Shown here: positions 63,381 to 64,000 of the stretch, one piece after another
Layout: each line of letters opens with the position of its first letter
How positions within the stretch are numbered: position 1 is the stretch's first letter
Assembly: GCA_021396245.1 (NCBI GenBank)
Contig: WNYE01000017.1
Span: 310,001-374,000 of the forward strand
DNA from: Sporothrix humicola
Taxonomy: Eukaryota > Ascomycota > Sordariomycetes > Ophiostomatales > Ophiostomataceae
Reading direction: 5' to 3'
DNA length: 64,000 nucleotides
Notes under the pieces: model-generated
Databases searched by the model: none
Told to the model about the DNA's origin: nothing
Seen by the model: the letters and a program-made list of their open reading frames with translations, nothing else
Translations under genes and position numbers: made by a program

Positions 63381-64000
63381 GTGATGTAAGTTGTTGAAGG
63401 AGATGAGTGATGCAAAGAGTCGATTTTTTCAGGGGCTTAAGGCTTCAGGGCTATTAGGAAAGGGTGGGACAACAAATTGTACAATGGAGGAAGGCACGAT
63501 CGGTGTTCACGTTCCCTTCCGATTTGAGAAGGAGCAACTGGCGTTTGGGAGCACATGATGTCAATGATGTTTTTTTACGGCTATTGTTTTTGTTTTCTTT
63601 TTACTTTGTCACGATGGGAGGTACTTGATAGAATGTAATACCCATTTCCAATGTCTAGGATAGGTCACCAGACTAGGATATATACGAATTTACTTTGTTT
63701 TACTTTCTCTTTGCCGTGATTAATTTTGCGTTTGTTGTATTTAAACTGTATAACGAGCCACAATAGAGTTCAATCTCAAGAGGATATAATGAGAGTCAGA
63801 CAAACAGAACAGAAGAGTTAACGAAATATGAAATGGGATTGGAAACGGCAGCAATGGCTGAAGTGAACTATGAAGGAGATCGAGTAGAAACGACAATGAA
63901 CAAAAACACGGTACAAGACAGAAACCAGACAAGCAGACAAGCAGATATTCCCCGGCCCTGACTATGCTAAGCGTATATGAAAAACAGACGGCAATAAATG
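63381..64000. other. 3' flank to window end
   Basis: AT-rich sequence after the last gene, with no recognisable frame. A gene beyond the right edge may end here, but I see no coding evidence. Confidence 0.45.

Overview
The window is nuclear DNA of a filamentous ascomycete (Pezizomycotina, probably Sordariomycetes). The evidence is short GT-AG introns of about 50-130 nt with CTRAC-type branch sites, GC-rich exons against AT-richer intergenic DNA, Gln/Ser/Gly-rich tails on regulatory proteins, Zn2Cys6 transcription factors, and single genes on both strands with no operons. I could not fix a genus. I support 17 protein-coding genes (one cut by the left edge). I saw no tRNA, rRNA, CRISPR array or intact transposon.

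Left part (1-25 kb), mostly housekeeping and signalling: a MOB3/phocein subunit (partial), the zinc GTPase chaperone ZNG1, CCR4-NOT subunit NOT2, the DYRK kinase YAK1, a 3.4 kb gene-free interval, an RRM protein, an alkyltransferase-like DNA repair protein, a histidine phosphatase ending in a PCNA-binding-like motif, and the GPI-anchor glycosyltransferase GPI3/PIG-A.

Centre (23.1-33.2 kb), the most interesting part: four adjacent genes look like a catabolic cluster. (i) One polypeptide fuses a MurQ-type N-acetylmuramate-6-phosphate etherase to a BadF/NagK/MurK-type amino-sugar kinase. (ii) A divergently transcribed UNC93-like membrane transporter shares its 924-bp promoter region, which carries repeated motifs. 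(iii) A small secreted protein resembles GH18/GH56-type TIM-barrel glycosidases. (iv) A transcription factor carries two Zn2Cys6 clusters. Together they suggest extracellular release, uptake, phosphorylation and ether cleavage of 2-acetamido sugars such as MurNAc or GlcNAc, under a local regulator. The gene calls are good; the pathway is inference.

Right part (33-64 kb): ribosome-biogenesis helicase DBP6, an unrecognised PQ-rich protein, a copper amine oxidase, a second Zn2Cys6 regulator, an Hsp70-like ATPase, a coiled-coil protein with a possible 51-nt in-frame intron, a 1323-residue PARP6/8-like ADP-ribosyltransferase, and an unrecognised conserved protein. Exon coordinates were derived by reading splice sites and phases by eye; none is supported by transcript data here.
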